Origin: G965261775 sp965261775
Lineage (GTDB): Bacteria; Pseudomonadota; Gammaproteobacteria; Eutrophobiales; Eutrophobiaceae
Length of the DNA stretch: 64,000 nucleotides
Direction of reading: 5' to 3'
Assembly: GCA_965261775.1 (NCBI GenBank)
Contig: OZ253477.1
Coordinates: forward strand, 1,178,001 to 1,242,000
Part shown: positions 1 to 7,584 of the stretch, in pieces
How the letters are laid out: every line of letters begins with the position of its first letter
Numbering within the stretch: position 1 is the stretch's first letter
Made by a program: the position numbers and the translations under genes
Notes under the pieces: generated by a model
What the model saw: the letters and a program-made list of their open reading frames with translations, nothing else
The model's database searches: none
Told to the model about the DNA's origin: nothing

Positions 1-816
1 GTCAAGGATAGCCACTGATTTGGCCCGCCGCCGGTAACAGTCATTGAAGGTATTGACAAAGGCCTCTTGCTGCTGATAGACATGCACCTCGCGCATGCCC
101 TGGAAGGTGGCAAGGGATAAATTATTGGCGGCGATTTCCACATCGCGGACAAAGCGGCTCCTTGCTATTATCCTTTTGTGTATAACCTTCAGAAACAGGA
201 CGAAAAATATACCGGTGGATAAAAACACAACGACTGACGAAACCGGCACGAGGATGAAAGAAACCAGCAACAGTATGCCGATAATAAACAGATTGCTGGT
301 GAATCGCATACTCTCTATGAAAAATTCCCCGACCATCGTGCGCCAGCCAAATTCGGTCTGTAAGCGTGCCGTATTCTCGAACAGAAACCAGACATAAGGT
401 CGTCTCATTACATCCGTAAAGAACGTCGTCGCCAGTTCGTATGACATCTTTTCGGCAACCAGACGACCTAACCCTATCGTTAAAAACATGGTGCTATTCT
501 TTAGCACCACGGCAACCACAATCAATATCAGAAAAAACGTGATCAGGTATTGTCTGTTATTCAAAACGAGCCGGACAAACTCATATTGCCCGGCAAGATG
601 GACAAACAGCGGTTGCCGGAGGATTTGCTCCGGACTGGAGAGCATGAGACAAAACAAGGAAATGGAACCGGCTGCGGCCGTCTCCATAACCGTCAAAATC
701 ATAACGGATACCACCCAGGCAAAAAGGCCATAACGCGTTTTGGGCGACAGCAGGCGATATACTCTGCCTAAGGGGAGATGCAATACCTTGAACCAGTTCT
801 TGAATATCTTCAACAT
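1..816 (-). CDS. ABC exporter, transmembrane domain (partial, runs off left edge)
   Basis: An uninterrupted frame of 272 codons starts at ATG 816-814 and is still open at base 1, so the C-terminal part and the ATPase domain lie outside the window. It reads MLKIFKNWFKVLHLPLGRVY and then shows several hydrophobic spans (about residues 28-55, 82-105, 150-190), followed by a soluble stretch with EVHVYQQQEAF typical of the coupling region of type 1 ABC exporter membrane domains (MsbA/PglK class). It lies at the end of a glycan gene cluster, so export or flipping of a lipid-linked oligosaccharide is the natural inference; the substrate cannot be read from this part. Its first codons are also duplicated at about 2011, next to the second glycosyltransferase. 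Confidence 0.8.
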   Translation of the reverse strand, partial: MLKIFKNWFKVLHLPLGRVYRLLSPKTRYGLFAWVVSVMILTVMETAAAGSISLFCLMLSSPEQILRQPLFVHLAGQYEFVRLVLNNRQYLITFFLILIVVAVVLKNSTMFLTIGLGRLVAEKMSYELATTFFTDVMRRPYVWFLFENTARLQTEFGWRTMVGEFFIESMRFTSNLFIIGILLLVSFILVPVSSVVVFLSTGIFFVLFLKVIHKRIIARSRFVRDVEIAANNLSLATFQGMREVHVYQQQEAFVNTFNDCYRRRAKSVAILD

Positions 817-1915
817 GAGAGATATTTTTTTATCGCGCCGGTGGCATCATGGCGGGGTTCATGTCAAGCCGATGAACCCGTCTTTTTTCAATCCGGCAAT
901 GTGCCCTGGCGATAAACATAATCAACGAAATATACTCTCTCACCGCCCTGAAGACTGCGCCCAATGGCGGTATCTGTGTTTTATCCTGATACACCATCCA
1001 TACATGAATGGCGGTACAATGTACAACAGTACGCCGGCAAATCCACGGACCGGAAAAAGCAACAGCCCTTTATTAAATTGTTGCCAAAAAAGGCGATCAT
1101 TTCTGCTCATGCGTAAATTAATCGTGTGCAGGACATACTTTCTGAAAATATAATCCCGCGCGGGCCTGGAAAGGTGTTTCCTGTTTTCAGGCCGCGCAAA
1201 ATACTCTATCGGGAGAAATACCTCACCACGCCGGGTTCTACGCTCCCTGTCAATCCGTATCTCTGCGGTGACCGTGTTCTCGTATACGAATCGACCCTGC
1301 AAGCCCAGCATGATCCAGACCTGCATTTCTGCGAAAGTGCCTGCAGAATGAATCTCCGCGAACCCCCCTATATGTTCCAGCGCGGTCTTTTTGATAACTG
1401 CCTTGGAACTGTTGACGGGCTCACCGTTTTTTCTTGTGCATTCGCAAAAATCGGTCACATATCCACGGAAGTCCCTGTCCATGGCATGGACATGTTCATA
1501 ATATTGACCCTCAGCAGTACGCACGATGTGATTGAAACTGTAGAAGGTTCCCTCGGGAAAATCCTGTATGAGCCGCAAGGCCTTTTCAATATGGTCGGGC
1601 CGCCAGAGATCATCCGCATCCAGCCCTGCAATGTACTCTCCACGAGATGCTTTTATACCGGTGTTTCTGGTAATGAGAGCACCGCTATTTCGGGGATGTC
1701 TTATAAACTGCGTGGCACACGACGCCTTTTTCAGCATCGCTGCCGCGATACGATCACCGCCATCGTCCGAAGCATCATCGACAATGATGATCTCGTAAGG
1801 AAGCACGGTCTGGGCCAATACGGAAGCCAGTGTCGCCTCAATGTACTCGCCTTTGTTGTATAAGGGGATAACTACAGAAATGCCGGGGGTATCATTCAAA
1901 TGCATTTGTGACAAT
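805..1915. repeat. Direct repeat copy 1 (about 1.1 kb, glycosyltransferase duplication)
   Basis: This segment is nearly identical to 2000-3104. It runs from the first codons of the ABC exporter gene through the whole glycosyltransferase gene. The copies differ by a few scattered bases and by two compact substituted patches (about 1668-1680 and 1319-1358). The length difference of 6 bp comes from the second patch. An unrelated 84-bp spacer (1916-1999) separates the copies. Confidence 0.9.
940..1905 (-). CDS. Family 2 glycosyltransferase, copy 1
   Basis: A GT-A fold glycosyltransferase of 321 residues from ATG 1905. Motifs are ISVVIPLYNKG near the start, the nucleotide-binding DDASDDG at residues 43-49 and the metal-binding DADD at 96-99, followed by an acceptor-side C-terminal half. 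It probably transfers a sugar from a nucleotide sugar to a growing surface glycan on the cytoplasmic face. A TTG at 1914 could extend it by three residues, but neither start has a good ribosome-binding site here because the upstream bases differ from those of copy 2. The paralogue at 2135-3094 is almost identical except at residues 75-78 (GALI versus GVAA) and in the stretch after EHIGGF, where the sequence is replaced and two residues longer. The short gap to the ABC gene suggests a shared transcript. Confidence 0.85.
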   Translation of the reverse strand: MHLNDTPGISVVIPLYNKGEYIEATLASVLAQTVLPYEIIIVDDASDDGGDRIAAAMLKKASCATQFIRHPRNSGALITRNTGIKASRGEYIAGLDADDLWRPDHIEKALRLIQDFPEGTFYSFNHIVRTAEGQYYEHVHAMDRDFRGYVTDFCECTRKNGEPVNSSKAVIKKTALEHIGGFAEIHSAGTFAEMQVWIMLGLQGRFVYENTVTAEIRIDRERRTRRGEVFLPIEYFARPENRKHLSRPARDYIFRKYVLHTINLRMSRNDRLFWQQFNKGLLLFPVRGFAGVLLYIVPPFMYGWCIRIKHRYRHWAQSSGR

Positions 1916-1999
1916 AAAACCGATAGTGTGTTTTCGGGGACGGAAAGTAATCTATTTTTTCTGCCCTACAGGATATGCAGTGCCTGGCCGGTTATCGGG

Positions 2000-3104
2000 T
2001 ATCTTCAACATGAGAGATATTTTTTTATCGCGCCGGTGGCATCATGGCGGGGTTCATGTCAAGCCGATGAACCCGTCTTTTTTCAATCCGGCAATGTGCC
2101 CCTGCGATAAACATAATCAACGAAATATACTCTTTCACCGCCCTGAAGACTGCGCCCAATGGCGGTATCTGTGTTTTATCCTGATACACCATCCATACAT
2201 GAATGGCGGTACAATGTACAACAGTACGCCGGCAAATCCACGGACCGGAAAAAGCAACAGCCCTTTATTAAATTGTTGCCAAAAAAGGCGATCATTTCTG
2301 CTCATGCGTAAATTAATCGTGTGCAGGACATACTTTCTGAAAATATAATCCCGCGCGGAACTGGAAAGGTGTTTCCTGTTTTCAGGCCGCGCAAAATACT
2401 CTATCGGGAGAAATACCTCACCACGCCGGGTTCTACGCTCCCTGTCAATCCGTATCTCTGCGGTGACCGTGTTCTCGTATACGAATCGACCCTGCAAGCC
2501 CAGCATGATCCAGGCATTGATGTCTTCTCCAACGTTGCTATATCCTACGAACCCCCCTATATGTTCCAGCGCGGTCTTTTTAATAACCACCTTGGAACTC
2601 TGGACGGGCTCACTGTTTTTTCTTGTGCACTCGCAAAAATCGGTCACATATCCGCGGAAGTCCCTGTCCATGGCATGGACATGTTCATAATATTGACCCT
2701 CAGCAGTACGCACGATGTGATTGAAACTGTAGAAAGTTCCCTCGGGAAAATCCTGTATGAGCCGCAAGGCCTTTTCAATATGGTCGGGTCGCCAGAGATC
2801 ATCCGCATCCAGCCCTGCAATGTACTCTCCACGAGATGCTTTTATACCGGTGTTTCTGGTAGCAGCGACACCGCTATTTCGGGGATGTCTTATAAACTGC
2901 GTGGCACACGACGCCTTTTTCAGCATCGCTGCCGCGATACGATCACCGCCATCGTCCGAAACATCATCAACAATGATGATCTCGTAAGGAAGCACGGTCT
3001 GGGCCAATACGGAAACCAGTGTCGCCTCAATGTAATCGCCTTTGTTGTATAAGGGGATAACCACAGAGATTCTGGGGGTATCATTCAAATGCATTTGTGA
3101 CAAT
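2000..3104. repeat. Direct repeat copy 2 (about 1.1 kb, glycosyltransferase duplication)
   Basis: Second copy of the segment at 805-1915. Its left end contains a dead start of the ABC exporter gene (ATG 2011, matching about the first four codons, then diverging into the spacer and stopping). The duplication therefore covered the junction between the two genes and the upstream glycosyltransferase. Its right end, at ACAAT 3100-3104, marks where copies 1 and 2 lose similarity upstream of the gene. Confidence 0.9.
2135..3094 (-). CDS. Family 2 glycosyltransferase, copy 2
   Basis: Paralogue of the gene at 940-1905 with the same GT-A motifs (ISVVIPLYNKG, DDVSDDG, DADD). ATG 3094 is preceded by AAGGAAG about 10 bases upstream, a reasonable ribosome-binding site. 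An in-frame ATG at 3196 would add 34 residues that do not look like GT2 sequence, so the shorter start is preferred. Compared with copy 1, the segment after EHIGGF reads VGYSNVGEDINAW in place of AEIHSAGTFAEMQVW, while the DNA on both sides is nearly identical. The substituted region lies in the half of GT2 enzymes that contacts the acceptor, so the copies may differ in acceptor specificity (inference). The intact upstream signals suggest this copy is the ancestral one. Confidence 0.85.
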   Translation of the reverse strand: MHLNDTPRISVVIPLYNKGDYIEATLVSVLAQTVLPYEIIIVDDVSDDGGDRIAAAMLKKASCATQFIRHPRNSGVAATRNTGIKASRGEYIAGLDADDLWRPDHIEKALRLIQDFPEGTFYSFNHIVRTAEGQYYEHVHAMDRDFRGYVTDFCECTRKNSEPVQSSKVVIKKTALEHIGGFVGYSNVGEDINAWIMLGLQGRFVYENTVTAEIRIDRERRTRRGEVFLPIEYFARPENRKHLSSSARDYIFRKYVLHTINLRMSRNDRLFWQQFNKGLLLFPVRGFAGVLLYIVPPFMYGWCIRIKHRYRHWAQSSGR

Positions 3105-3239
3105 CTTCCTTCAGTAGGTCGTATAAAATTCACAAACCGGTTTTGGGGAATAGTAAAGCATATAAGGCTATATCCGGTCAACCAAACCGACCGCATTTCT
3201 CATGCCGTTCCCTGGCCTCTTTATTCAGAACAGGTGGCC

Positions 3240-3392
3240 TTAAATCTCCACCAGCGATCGAACATCGCGCCTTGTGACTTCAAGGATACTATGCAATTCA
3301 TCACGACTAAACGCTTCACCGTGGCGCAAACGAACCCGCATTCGTGCCATTCCACCACAGTCCGGACCGGCGATAACATGTAATATTTTCAT
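3240..3392 (-). pseudogene. GT4 glycosyltransferase remnant (50 codons)
   Basis: ATG 3392 to TAA 3240 encodes MKILHVIAGPDCGGMAR, the classic first strand and glycine loop of family 4 (GT-B) glycosyltransferases. The following 33 residues (ending DVRSLVEI) do not resemble the family and the frame then stops. GT4 enzymes are normally 350-400 residues, so this is best read as the N-terminus left after a deletion, joined to foreign or out-of-frame sequence. A short chimeric peptide could still be made. It lies downstream of the terminator of the phosphatase-family gene. Confidence 0.5.
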
Positions 3393-3415
3393 GTTTTACC
3401 GGGAACGACTCAACC

Positions 3416-3436
3416 GAAAAAATTGCCCTTCGGGGC
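3416..3436 (-). terminator. Intrinsic terminator
   Basis: On the minus strand a GCCC-CGAA-GGGC hairpin is followed by AATTTTTT. It lies 38 bp beyond the stop of the gene at 3475-4884 and should end that transcript. The stem is only 4 bp but GC-only with a compact loop. Confidence 0.65.
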
Positions 3437-3440
3437 GTCC

Positions 3441-3460
3441 GACAGGGACAGACAGGGACA
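3441..3460. repeat. Short tandem repeat, 2 x 10 bp
   Basis: GACAGGGACA occurs twice back to back just beside the terminator hairpin. No function is evident. Confidence 0.6.
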
Positions 3461-3474
3461 GTCCATGTAATCAT

Positions 3475-4884
3475 TCATAATGCCCTGAAAGCAACTTTGT
3501 TCATATAAGGCTTCGGCTTAATGCTGTAATTATTAAGCATTATTGGCGCGATATCACAGGTAGGTAATTGCCCGGATATAAATTTTGTTTCTACATTATC
3601 CGGATGATATGAAAAAAGACACCCTTCCGGAATATGGTAAGCTGTTGCACAAGATTTATCCTGAATGACAATATTCTCCAATCCACTTTCCTCAAAAACA
3701 TGATGAATACCCTTAACCGTTATGTGTACCTCTTCAAGGTTGCCATGTCCAAAATCTATGGAGAAAAATCCTCCCTCTTTTTTTCTATACGTAAGTAATT
3801 CATCGTTTACTTTCAAACCCTTAAGATTATCTTCAAAGATCTTAATGTGACTTTCAACAATATGTAAATTCATTTGTGGCGACATCGCCGGGAGAAGCTT
3901 ATAATAATCCGGGCTGTTTATTCCCAGCATTTTCATAAAATCATCCGGTTTTCCCGGGTAAAGTTCAGTTTCCACCGGTTCACATGCAACAGGACCCTGC
4001 CCCATACTGGATGCCACTATCAGTTTATAGTCGCGATTCTTCTCAATAAACATTGCCAGTTTCCGCAACATTTTATCCGTGCAATTCATTGAAAAAAGGA
4101 TTTCTTTTTTATAGGTATTGATCCAGTCTGAATTGTACTTCAGGTCTTCATATTCGTCAGGGAATGAAGCAGCCCAGTACCTGTGCATACTGGATGCCAC
4201 ATGATTAGTGAAGAACGTTATAAAATCGGGTTTTTTACTTTCCAACAACTTATAAAAAATATCAAATGATAATACTGTTTGATATGTCCTTCTCCTGATG
4301 ACTTTCCACGAATTAATTCTTTCATCAACAAGCTGTCTGCCCGCCTCCACCATGCTATCCAATGTGATGCCCAGTTTTTTTACATTGAGGAGAATGTCCC
4401 ATATATCATCCAGGTCAATGGATGTATTGACATTCCGCATGGAATTCTGTGATTGTTTTAAATTAAATTTCTGAAACACTTCTATGTTTTTCGGAAAGCA
4501 TTTATGGTCAGAAGCGAAAACATCCGGCACAAAAAAACCGTACTTCTGCATATCCCGAGGCATTAATCTTGAATGCAAAGAACCAAAAACGCCTGTCTTG
4601 ACGCCTTTGTCAGCAAGGAGTTGCCAAATCGGGGGATATTGTTTATCCACTTTGCTTAAATCCTGATTGAAGTCCGAAATATAATGCTTGTCGCTGGCCA
4701 CTCCGCGGTGCAGGGTAGGCCATGTGTTCCAGGGGCTCAGATGCCCCTGATTTTCCGTGAAAGTATTATATTTTTTAAACCTGGCATAGTTTTTTGCTAT
4801 CCAGGAATTGGGGCTTTCCTCCATGTAGTAATTCACTATTCTGGTTGGAACTTCATTCAACTCAAAAAAAATAATTTTGTACAT
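3475..4884 (-). CDS. Alkaline phosphatase superfamily (sulfatase/phosphodiesterase-like) protein
   Basis: A 469-residue protein starting MYKIIFFELNEVP. The layout fits the alkaline phosphatase superfamily: an N-terminal strand ending in acidic residues (FELNEV), a WPTLHRG element placing Thr57 where these enzymes carry their nucleophile, a later FFTNHVASS histidine region, and DFGHGN near the C-terminus. The usual S-D-H-G metal motif reads SSMGQG here, so metal binding may be altered. No signal peptide is seen, so it probably acts in the cytoplasm or at the inner face of the membrane. Setting in a glycan locus suggests removal or transfer of phosphate, sulfate or phospho-alcohol groups on an oligosaccharide. 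It forms its own transcription unit with a terminator downstream and AT-rich DNA upstream. Confidence 0.65.
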   Translation of the reverse strand: MYKIIFFELNEVPTRIVNYYMEESPNSWIAKNYARFKKYNTFTENQGHLSPWNTWPTLHRGVASDKHYISDFNQDLSKVDKQYPPIWQLLADKGVKTGVFGSLHSRLMPRDMQKYGFFVPDVFASDHKCFPKNIEVFQKFNLKQSQNSMRNVNTSIDLDDIWDILLNVKKLGITLDSMVEAGRQLVDERINSWKVIRRRTYQTVLSFDIFYKLLESKKPDFITFFTNHVASSMHRYWAASFPDEYEDLKYNSDWINTYKKEILFSMNCTDKMLRKLAMFIEKNRDYKLIVASSMGQGPVACEPVETELYPGKPDDFMKMLGINSPDYYKLLPAMSPQMNLHIVESHIKIFEDNLKGLKVNDELLTYRKKEGGFFSIDFGHGNLEEVHITVKGIHHVFEESGLENIVIQDKSCATAYHIPEGCLFSYHPDNVETKFISGQLPTCDIAPIMLNNYSIKPKPYMNKVAFRAL

Positions 4885-4999
4885 TTATATCCCCGTCTTC
4901 TTTTTTTAAGAACCAAATCCGGCATACAGGTTTACAATGCCGACAATATTTCTCTGACCGCGAGGCGGAAATAATACACCATTTATTACCGCGGGTTTA

Positions 5000-5122
5000 A
5001 TGGATTATCGGGCTTCCGATATTCAGGACCGGTATGGCAAATTTGAAAGACATCTGGTAGCGCATGTGGATAATGCCGTCAATGATACGAATCAATCAAT
5101 CAGCCCGATGATAATCCCGTAA
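5000..5122 (+). CDS. Possible 40-residue small protein, unknown
   Basis: ATG 5000 to TAA 5122 encodes a charged 40-residue peptide beginning MDYRASDIQDRYGKF. No family is recognised and no strong ribosome-binding site precedes it. The only supporting evidence is a well-formed plus-strand terminator 20 bp downstream, on a stretch where all neighbouring genes run on the minus strand. It may instead be the tail of a vanished gene. Confidence 0.25.
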   Translation: MDYRASDIQDRYGKFERHLVAHVDNAVNDTNQSISPMIIP

Positions 5123-5144
5123 AAAATGACATCGGCGCATGAGA

Positions 5145-5167
5145 GCCGCCATGACGGCCTTTTTTTG
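5145..5167 (+). terminator. Plus-strand intrinsic terminator
   Basis: A GCCG-CCATGA-CGGC hairpin is followed by CTTTTTTTG. The T run follows the stem only on the plus strand, so it serves a plus transcript such as one through the 40-codon frame. Confidence 0.5.
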
Positions 5168-5197
5168 CCATTCCCTTCATATCTTTAACCTAAACAC

Positions 5198-5812
5198 TCA
5201 GCCCCTGTCCCGTAATTTGAAATACGCCTGAAGATCGGCATAGTCATCCACATCTCGACGCCGGGGCAACAGGCCCAATTGCCAGTTTAATGATCTGGCC
5301 CGTTCGCAGGTTTCTTTGAATACCGTTTCCCGTCCCCACATAATCTGCCCAAATAATTGCCTGTTTTTTTCACGCAGCCCTATCAGATAATACCCCCCGT
5401 CGTCCGTTGGTCCCAGAACAATATGATTGTTTTTCAACAGGTGCCGCGCCTCGTGCAAATCGGCAACGCTCAGTGTCGGACAATCGCTGCCTATCAATAT
5501 CACACGGGCATATCTGCCCAGCGCCGATTCAAAGGCATGGTACATACGTTGTCCCAGGTCTTCACCGCTTTGCGAATAAAATCCGAAGGCGTGCCGGTGC
5601 GGCAGCGTTTTAAAAAAAGGATGTCTCATATCCCCGTCTATCCATAACTGAATATTGGAAAAACCCGATTTTACTGATGTTTCCAGAGTACCGTTCAGCA
5701 GACTTATATATATTGCGGTGGCTTCACGCCGGCCGATATCGGGAATGAGTCGCGTCTTGACCTTTCCCGGTATCGGTGCTCTGGCGAAAATAATGAGCGC
5801 ATCTTTATCCAT
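5198..5812 (-). CDS. TIGR04282-type glycosyltransferase (DUF2064), arsenosugar-associated
   Basis: A 204-residue protein with the family signature FARAPIPGKVKTRL at its N-terminus, GSDCPTL in the middle and GPTDDGGYYLIGL about 20 residues later, which together form the nucleotide-sugar pocket of this GT-A-like family. The C-terminus carries the conserved DVDDYADL. Members usually lie beside the radical SAM protein ArsS and a TIGR04283 glycosyltransferase, as here. The gene starts 4 bp after the stop of the TIGR04283 gene and is the last gene of that three-gene operon. A role in building a modified or arsenic-bearing sugar is inferred from family context, not demonstrated. Confidence 0.85.
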   Translation of the reverse strand: MDKDALIIFARAPIPGKVKTRLIPDIGRREATAIYISLLNGTLETSVKSGFSNIQLWIDGDMRHPFFKTLPHRHAFGFYSQSGEDLGQRMYHAFESALGRYARVILIGSDCPTLSVADLHEARHLLKNNHIVLGPTDDGGYYLIGLREKNRQLFGQIMWGRETVFKETCERARSLNWQLGLLPRRRDVDDYADLQAYFKLRDRG

Positions 5813-5816
5813 GCCC

Positions 5817-6503
5817 TTACCGATAGTGTCTGGCCAGTTTTATGACATCGTAGCCAAGAAAATATAACAGCCGCAACGACCACATCGTTACGATTGTTTT
5901 CACAACGCCGTGCCGCTCCCAGCGACGGCTTGAGCTGATCACCCGCAGATGCAGACATGTCGGGCGAGTGATTTTCTTCAAGGCGACACTGAGCGCAATG
6001 TCTTCCATAAGCGGCAGATTCGGAAACCCGTCCACGTCCCGAAAAAGGCTTTTGTGTACGAATATGGCCTGATCACCGGTCGCTATGCCACTGAGCCGGG
6101 AACGAAAATTGATGCACGCTTCTATTACCCTGAAAATCCACGCCGTGCCCGAAAGGCGAATATCGAATCGCCCCCACAGCTTCTCGTCCGTTTCAAACAA
6201 ACCGATAAACTGATCGATGTCTTCAGGCAGATGGGTATCAGCATGCAGAAATAACAGGTATTCCCCCTGCGCATGCTCAGCCCCCGTATTCATCTGCAGC
6301 GAGCGTAGCGGACTGCTCCTGAAGATTTTATCGCACAAGGGTCTGGCCAACGCAAATGTGTTATCTTCGCTGCCGCCATCCACAACGATAACTTCATGAT
6401 GATAACGCCTCAGTATTGCCAGTCTTTGCAGGCAGTCTGTGATCGTTGTCGCTTCGTTCAGGGTCGGAATGATAATAGAAATTCTGGCGGCGCTGTTTTT
6501 CAT
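5817..6503 (-). CDS. TIGR04283-type glycosyltransferase, arsenosugar-associated
   Basis: A GT2 glycosyltransferase of 228 residues beginning MKNSAARISIIIPTLNEA. It has the nucleotide-binding VVDGGSEDNT and the DXD element LHADTHLP, then GDQAIFV and PLMEDIALS, which are typical of this family. A start at 6566 is possible but adds 21 residues inside the preceding gene; ATG 6503 fits the family alignment and leaves 5 bp after arsS. A hydrophobic stretch near the C-terminus (VVKTIVTMWSLRLLYFLG) suggests membrane association. It is translated between ArsS and the DUF2064 enzyme as one unit. Confidence 0.87.
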   Translation of the reverse strand: MKNSAARISIIIPTLNEATTITDCLQRLAILRRYHHEVIVVDGGSEDNTFALARPLCDKIFRSSPLRSLQMNTGAEHAQGEYLLFLHADTHLPEDIDQFIGLFETDEKLWGRFDIRLSGTAWIFRVIEACINFRSRLSGIATGDQAIFVHKSLFRDVDGFPNLPLMEDIALSVALKKITRPTCLHLRVISSSRRWERHGVVKTIVTMWSLRLLYFLGYDVIKLARHYR

Positions 6504-6508
6504 CAGGA

Positions 6509-7501
6509 CTAGCCCGACAAGGCACCACTGCAACTGCTGCCTTGTCCGGCGGTACAGGCGTAGCAATGATCCGCGACCGCGATGGCATTCCCCTCAAGCC
6601 TCTGTTGCATCAATGTGGAGATGTGTATGTGCTCGTGACTGTCATTCAGACGCAAGCCAAGCATCTGATTAAAATCACAATCATAGACATAACCCTGCCA
6701 GTCAATACTGATCAACGTCCTGCACATGACGTTTTCAAGATTTTCTTCCCGGTGGGCATCCTTCAATAAGGCCATATAGCCGTTCAGTTTGTTTTTTGAG
6801 ACCAGCATGCTGCCAAAGCGCTGGATAGGCATATTGCACACGGTATACAACTGATTGAATTCAATATTAAAATGCTGCTTCAGCTCCTGTTTGTACGCCT
6901 GTTCCAGTTCCGCCTGCGGTGGCGGTAACGACGGACCCTGGGGGTTATATACCAGATTCAATATCAATCCGCTGTCGTTCCTGCCATAACCCAGCATATT
7001 GAGCCTTTTCAGGGCACAGATGCTTTTCTCAAAAACCCCTTTGCCGCGCTGTCTGTCAACATTTTCCAACTGGTAGCATGGTAACGAAGCGACGATTTCA
7101 ACCCGGTTATGGGCAAGAAATTCAGCAAGACCGTCCATTCCCGGTTCTTCCAAAATGGTCAAATTACACCGATCGATGACCCGAATATGTTGCTCTCTGG
7201 CAAATTGTACAAGATCCTTGAAATCGGGGTGAAGTTCCGGCGCACCACCAGTTATATCAAGCATTTCAATCTCTTTTTTCTGTAGAAAGGATTTAACGGT
7301 GGCGATTGTCTCCGCCGTCATCATTTCCGTTCTGCGGGGGCCGGCATTTACATGACAATGTACACATTGCTGATTACATTTCAAACCGATATTGATCTGC
7401 AGGGTAGTCAATTTCCTTCTTGAAATCGGGGGAAATTGAAATTTATTCAGAAAAGGCCGTGTATCGTACATGACAGAAATATCCTGTATTATGGATGGCA
7501 T
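6509..7501 (-). CDS. arsS: Arsenosugar biosynthesis radical SAM protein ArsS
   Basis: A 330-residue radical SAM enzyme. The 4Fe-4S cluster motif C-x3-C-x2-C is at Cys42, Cys46 and Cys49 (CNQQCVHC), followed by the glycine-rich DITGGAPEL region. The C-terminal half has the ArsS-specific domain (DUF3641) with extra cysteines, including CDFNQMLG and CYACTAGQGSSC. In known systems ArsS adds a 5'-deoxyadenosyl group to dimethylarsenite made by ArsM. ArsM is not next to it here; the neighbours are the two associated glycosyltransferases downstream and galE upstream. ATG 7501 matches the family start. Confidence 0.9.
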   Translation of the reverse strand: MPSIIQDISVMYDTRPFLNKFQFPPISRRKLTTLQINIGLKCNQQCVHCHVNAGPRRTEMMTAETIATVKSFLQKKEIEMLDITGGAPELHPDFKDLVQFAREQHIRVIDRCNLTILEEPGMDGLAEFLAHNRVEIVASLPCYQLENVDRQRGKGVFEKSICALKRLNMLGYGRNDSGLILNLVYNPQGPSLPPPQAELEQAYKQELKQHFNIEFNQLYTVCNMPIQRFGSMLVSKNKLNGYMALLKDAHREENLENVMCRTLISIDWQGYVYDCDFNQMLGLRLNDSHEHIHISTLMQQRLEGNAIAVADHCYACTAGQGSSCSGALSG

Positions 7502-7584
7502 TCACATAGTACAACGAAAAATGACGACAATAAACCGTCATCTGCGTGCCATTCTCTTCTGAACCCGTATCCCTTGTAAGTCCG

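Larger units (their letters stand above)
4885..5197. other. Intergenic region, 313 bp
   Basis: The left half is AT-rich and probably holds the promoter for the phosphatase-family gene. The right half has a 40-codon plus-strand frame (5000-5122) followed by a plus-strand terminator. Nothing else is recognisable. Confidence 0.5.

Noticed and set aside
1126..1863. Long plus-strand open frame (245 codons), with a twin at 2321-3052
   Set aside because: Both are antisense to the duplicated glycosyltransferases; the open frame follows from their codon use and duplication, and the products resemble no family.
3042..3383. Plus-strand 113-codon frame across the duplicate border
   Set aside because: Antisense to the glycosyltransferase start and the GT4 remnant, with no family resemblance.
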